From Variovorax sp. OV329 (GTDB taxonomy: Bacteria > Pseudomonadota > Gammaproteobacteria > Burkholderiales > Burkholderiaceae_C): DNA of 64,000 bases. Position 1 is the stretch's first letter, and every line of letters starts with the position of its first letter. The stretch is from positions 310,001-374,000 of the forward strand of contig NZ_FOUG01000005.1 of NCBI RefSeq assembly GCF_900114785.1, written 5' to 3'. Below the pieces are notes generated by a model that was not told where the DNA came from, did not search any database, and was given only the letters and a program-made list of their open reading frames with translations. Position numbers and translations under genes: made by a program. Below, piece by piece: positions 63,065 through 64,000 of the stretch.

Positions 63065-64000
63065 TCAGCGGCCGATCATGTTCTCCGGCACCACCCAGGC
63101 ATCGAACTGCTCGGCGGTCAGGTGCCCCGAGGCGATCGCCGCCTCGCGCAGGCTGGTGCCTTCCTTGTGGGCCTTCTTCGCGATGTAGGCCGACTTGTCG
63201 TAGCCGATGTGCGTGTTGAGCGCCGTCACGAGCATGAGCGAGCGCTGCACCAGCTCGGCGATGCGCTCGCGATTGGGCTCGATGCCCACGGCGCAGTGGT
63301 CGTTGAAGCTCACCATGCCGTCGGCCAGCAGGCGCACGCTCTGCAGGAAGTTGTGCGCCACCATCGGGCGGAACACGTTGAGCTCGAAGTTGCCCGATGC
63401 GCCGCCGATGTTGATGGCCACGTCGTTGCCGAAGACCTGGGCCGCGAGCATTGTCACCGCCTCGCTCTGCGTGGGGTTCACCTTGCCGGGCATGATGGAC
63501 GAGCCCGGCTCGTTCTCCGGGATGCTCAGCTCGCCGATACCGCTGCGCGGGCCGCTGGCCAGCCAGCGCACGTCGTTGGCGATCTTGTTCATGCTGGCGG
63601 CCAGTGTCTTCAGCGCGCCATGCGCGTGCACGAGCGCGTCGACGCTGGCCATCGCCTCGAACTTGCTGGGCGCGGTCACGAACTCCAGGCCCGTCACCTT
63701 CGAGATCTCCTCGGCCACCGCCACCGCGTAGCCCTTGGGCGCATTCAGGCCGGTGCCCACCGCGGTGCCGCCCAGTGCCAGTTCGCGCAGGTGCGGCAGG
63801 GCGGCCCGCACGTGCGCCTCGCCGTGCGCCAGCTGCGCGGCATAGCCCGAGAACTCCTGGCCCAGCGTGAGCGGCGTGGCGTCCTGCAGGTGGGTTCGGC
63901 CGATCTTCACGATGCCGTCGAAGTCCCTGGCCTTCTGCTCCAGCGTGGCGCGCAGCTTCGCAACGGCCGGCAGCAGGCGGTGCGTGATCGAGTCGACCGC
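63065..64000 (-). CDS. fumC: class II fumarate hydratase, C-terminal part
   Basis: The gene continues past the right edge; about 311 codons are visible. The fumarase/aspartase superfamily signature [13 protein letters not shown] is present, as are the substrate-binding [22 protein letters not shown] and the C-terminal Fumarase_C domain ([21 protein letters not shown]). It converts fumarate to malate. The N-terminal domain lies outside the window. Confidence 0.95.
   Translation of the reverse strand, partial: AVDSITHRLLPAVAKLRATLEQKARDFDGIVKIGRTHLQDATPLTLGQEFSGYAAQLAHGEAHVRAALPHLRELALGGTAVGTGLNAPKGYAVAVAEEISKVTGLEFVTAPSKFEAMASVDALVHAHGALKTLAASMNKIANDVRWLASGPRSGIGELSIPENEPGSSIMPGKVNPTQSEAVTMLAAQVFGNDVAINIGGASGNFELNVFRPMVAHNFLQSVRLLADGMVSFNDHCAVGIEPNRERIAELVQRSLMLVTALNTHIGYDKSAYIAKKAHKEGTSLREAAIASGHLTAEQFDAWVVPENMIGR

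Overview
The window is high-GC, densely packed, conventional bacterial chromosome. Several things point to a betaproteobacterium of the order Burkholderiales, most likely family Comamonadaceae (Variovorax/Ramlibacter-like): three periplasmic Bug/TctC-type solute receptors, PhaR and 3-hydroxybutyrate dehydrogenase for polyhydroxybutyrate, the gene order coiled-coil zapB-like / zapA / 6S RNA, a small Trp-rich TIGR04438-type protein, and a RelA with a dead hydrolase domain. The genus is inferred from gene content, not proven. I see no insertion sequence, prophage, CRISPR array or integrase; the only accessory-looking module is a small VapBC-type toxin-antitoxin pair.

Layout. 1-7500: end of a DadA-like oxidoreductase, nnr (NAD(P)HX repair), an SDR, RNase R, tRNA-Leu(CAG), rimO, phaR and a small zinc-ribbon-like protein. 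7500-10400: a RecB/Cas4-nuclease plus XPD/DinG-like Fe-S helicase with a LexA-type box at its 5' end, a small hypothetical gene and tRNA-Val(GAC). 10400-19400: relA, alpha/beta hydrolase, 3-hydroxybutyrate dehydrogenase, a SIMPL protein, a small secreted protein, ompR-envZ and ispD-ispF. 19400-27850: mfd, vapBC-like pair, serB, LDH2-type dehydrogenase, small conserved proteins, an aminotransferase and a VOC protein. 27850-31000: a complete tripartite tricarboxylate transporter (tctC-tctB-tctA). 31000-43010: nth, then an 11-gene cobalamin uptake and late-assembly operon on the minus strand (btuB-cobU-btuF-btuC-btuD-cbiB-cobD-cobQ-cobT-cobS-cobC), preceded by a cobalamin riboswitch.

43000-45400: zapB-like, zapA, 6S RNA, a structured leader or small RNA ending in an intrinsic terminator, a TauE/SafE permease and a universal stress protein. 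45400-51000: a malonate-utilisation operon on the minus strand (GntR regulator, malonyl-CoA decarboxylase, orphan Bug receptor, enoyl-CoA hydratase-like protein, malonyl-CoA synthetase) with a perfect 18-bp palindrome upstream of the regulator. 51000-64000: a RluA-type pseudouridine synthase, lgt, a LysR regulator divergent from ilvD, a Bug receptor plus M20 amidohydrolase divergent from a second LysR regulator, small membrane and cytochrome proteins, acs, a YqhA-type membrane protein and the C-terminal part of fumC, which runs off the window.

How the genes work together. The cobalamin operon imports corrinoids (BtuB, BtuF, BtuCD) and builds the nucleotide loop and aminopropanol arm; nine of its ten gene junctions are ATGA/GTGA (4-nt) or TGATG (1-nt) stop/start overlaps. 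The malonate operon converts malonate to acetyl-CoA through malonyl-CoA. The rest is housekeeping: transcription-coupled repair, base excision repair, stringent response, isoprenoid, serine and branched-chain amino-acid synthesis, lipoprotein maturation. The strongest leads for follow-up are the SOS-type box on the nuclease-helicase fusion, the unexplained leader before the TauE/SafE gene, and the palindrome that overlaps the start codon of the gene divergent from the malonate regulator.
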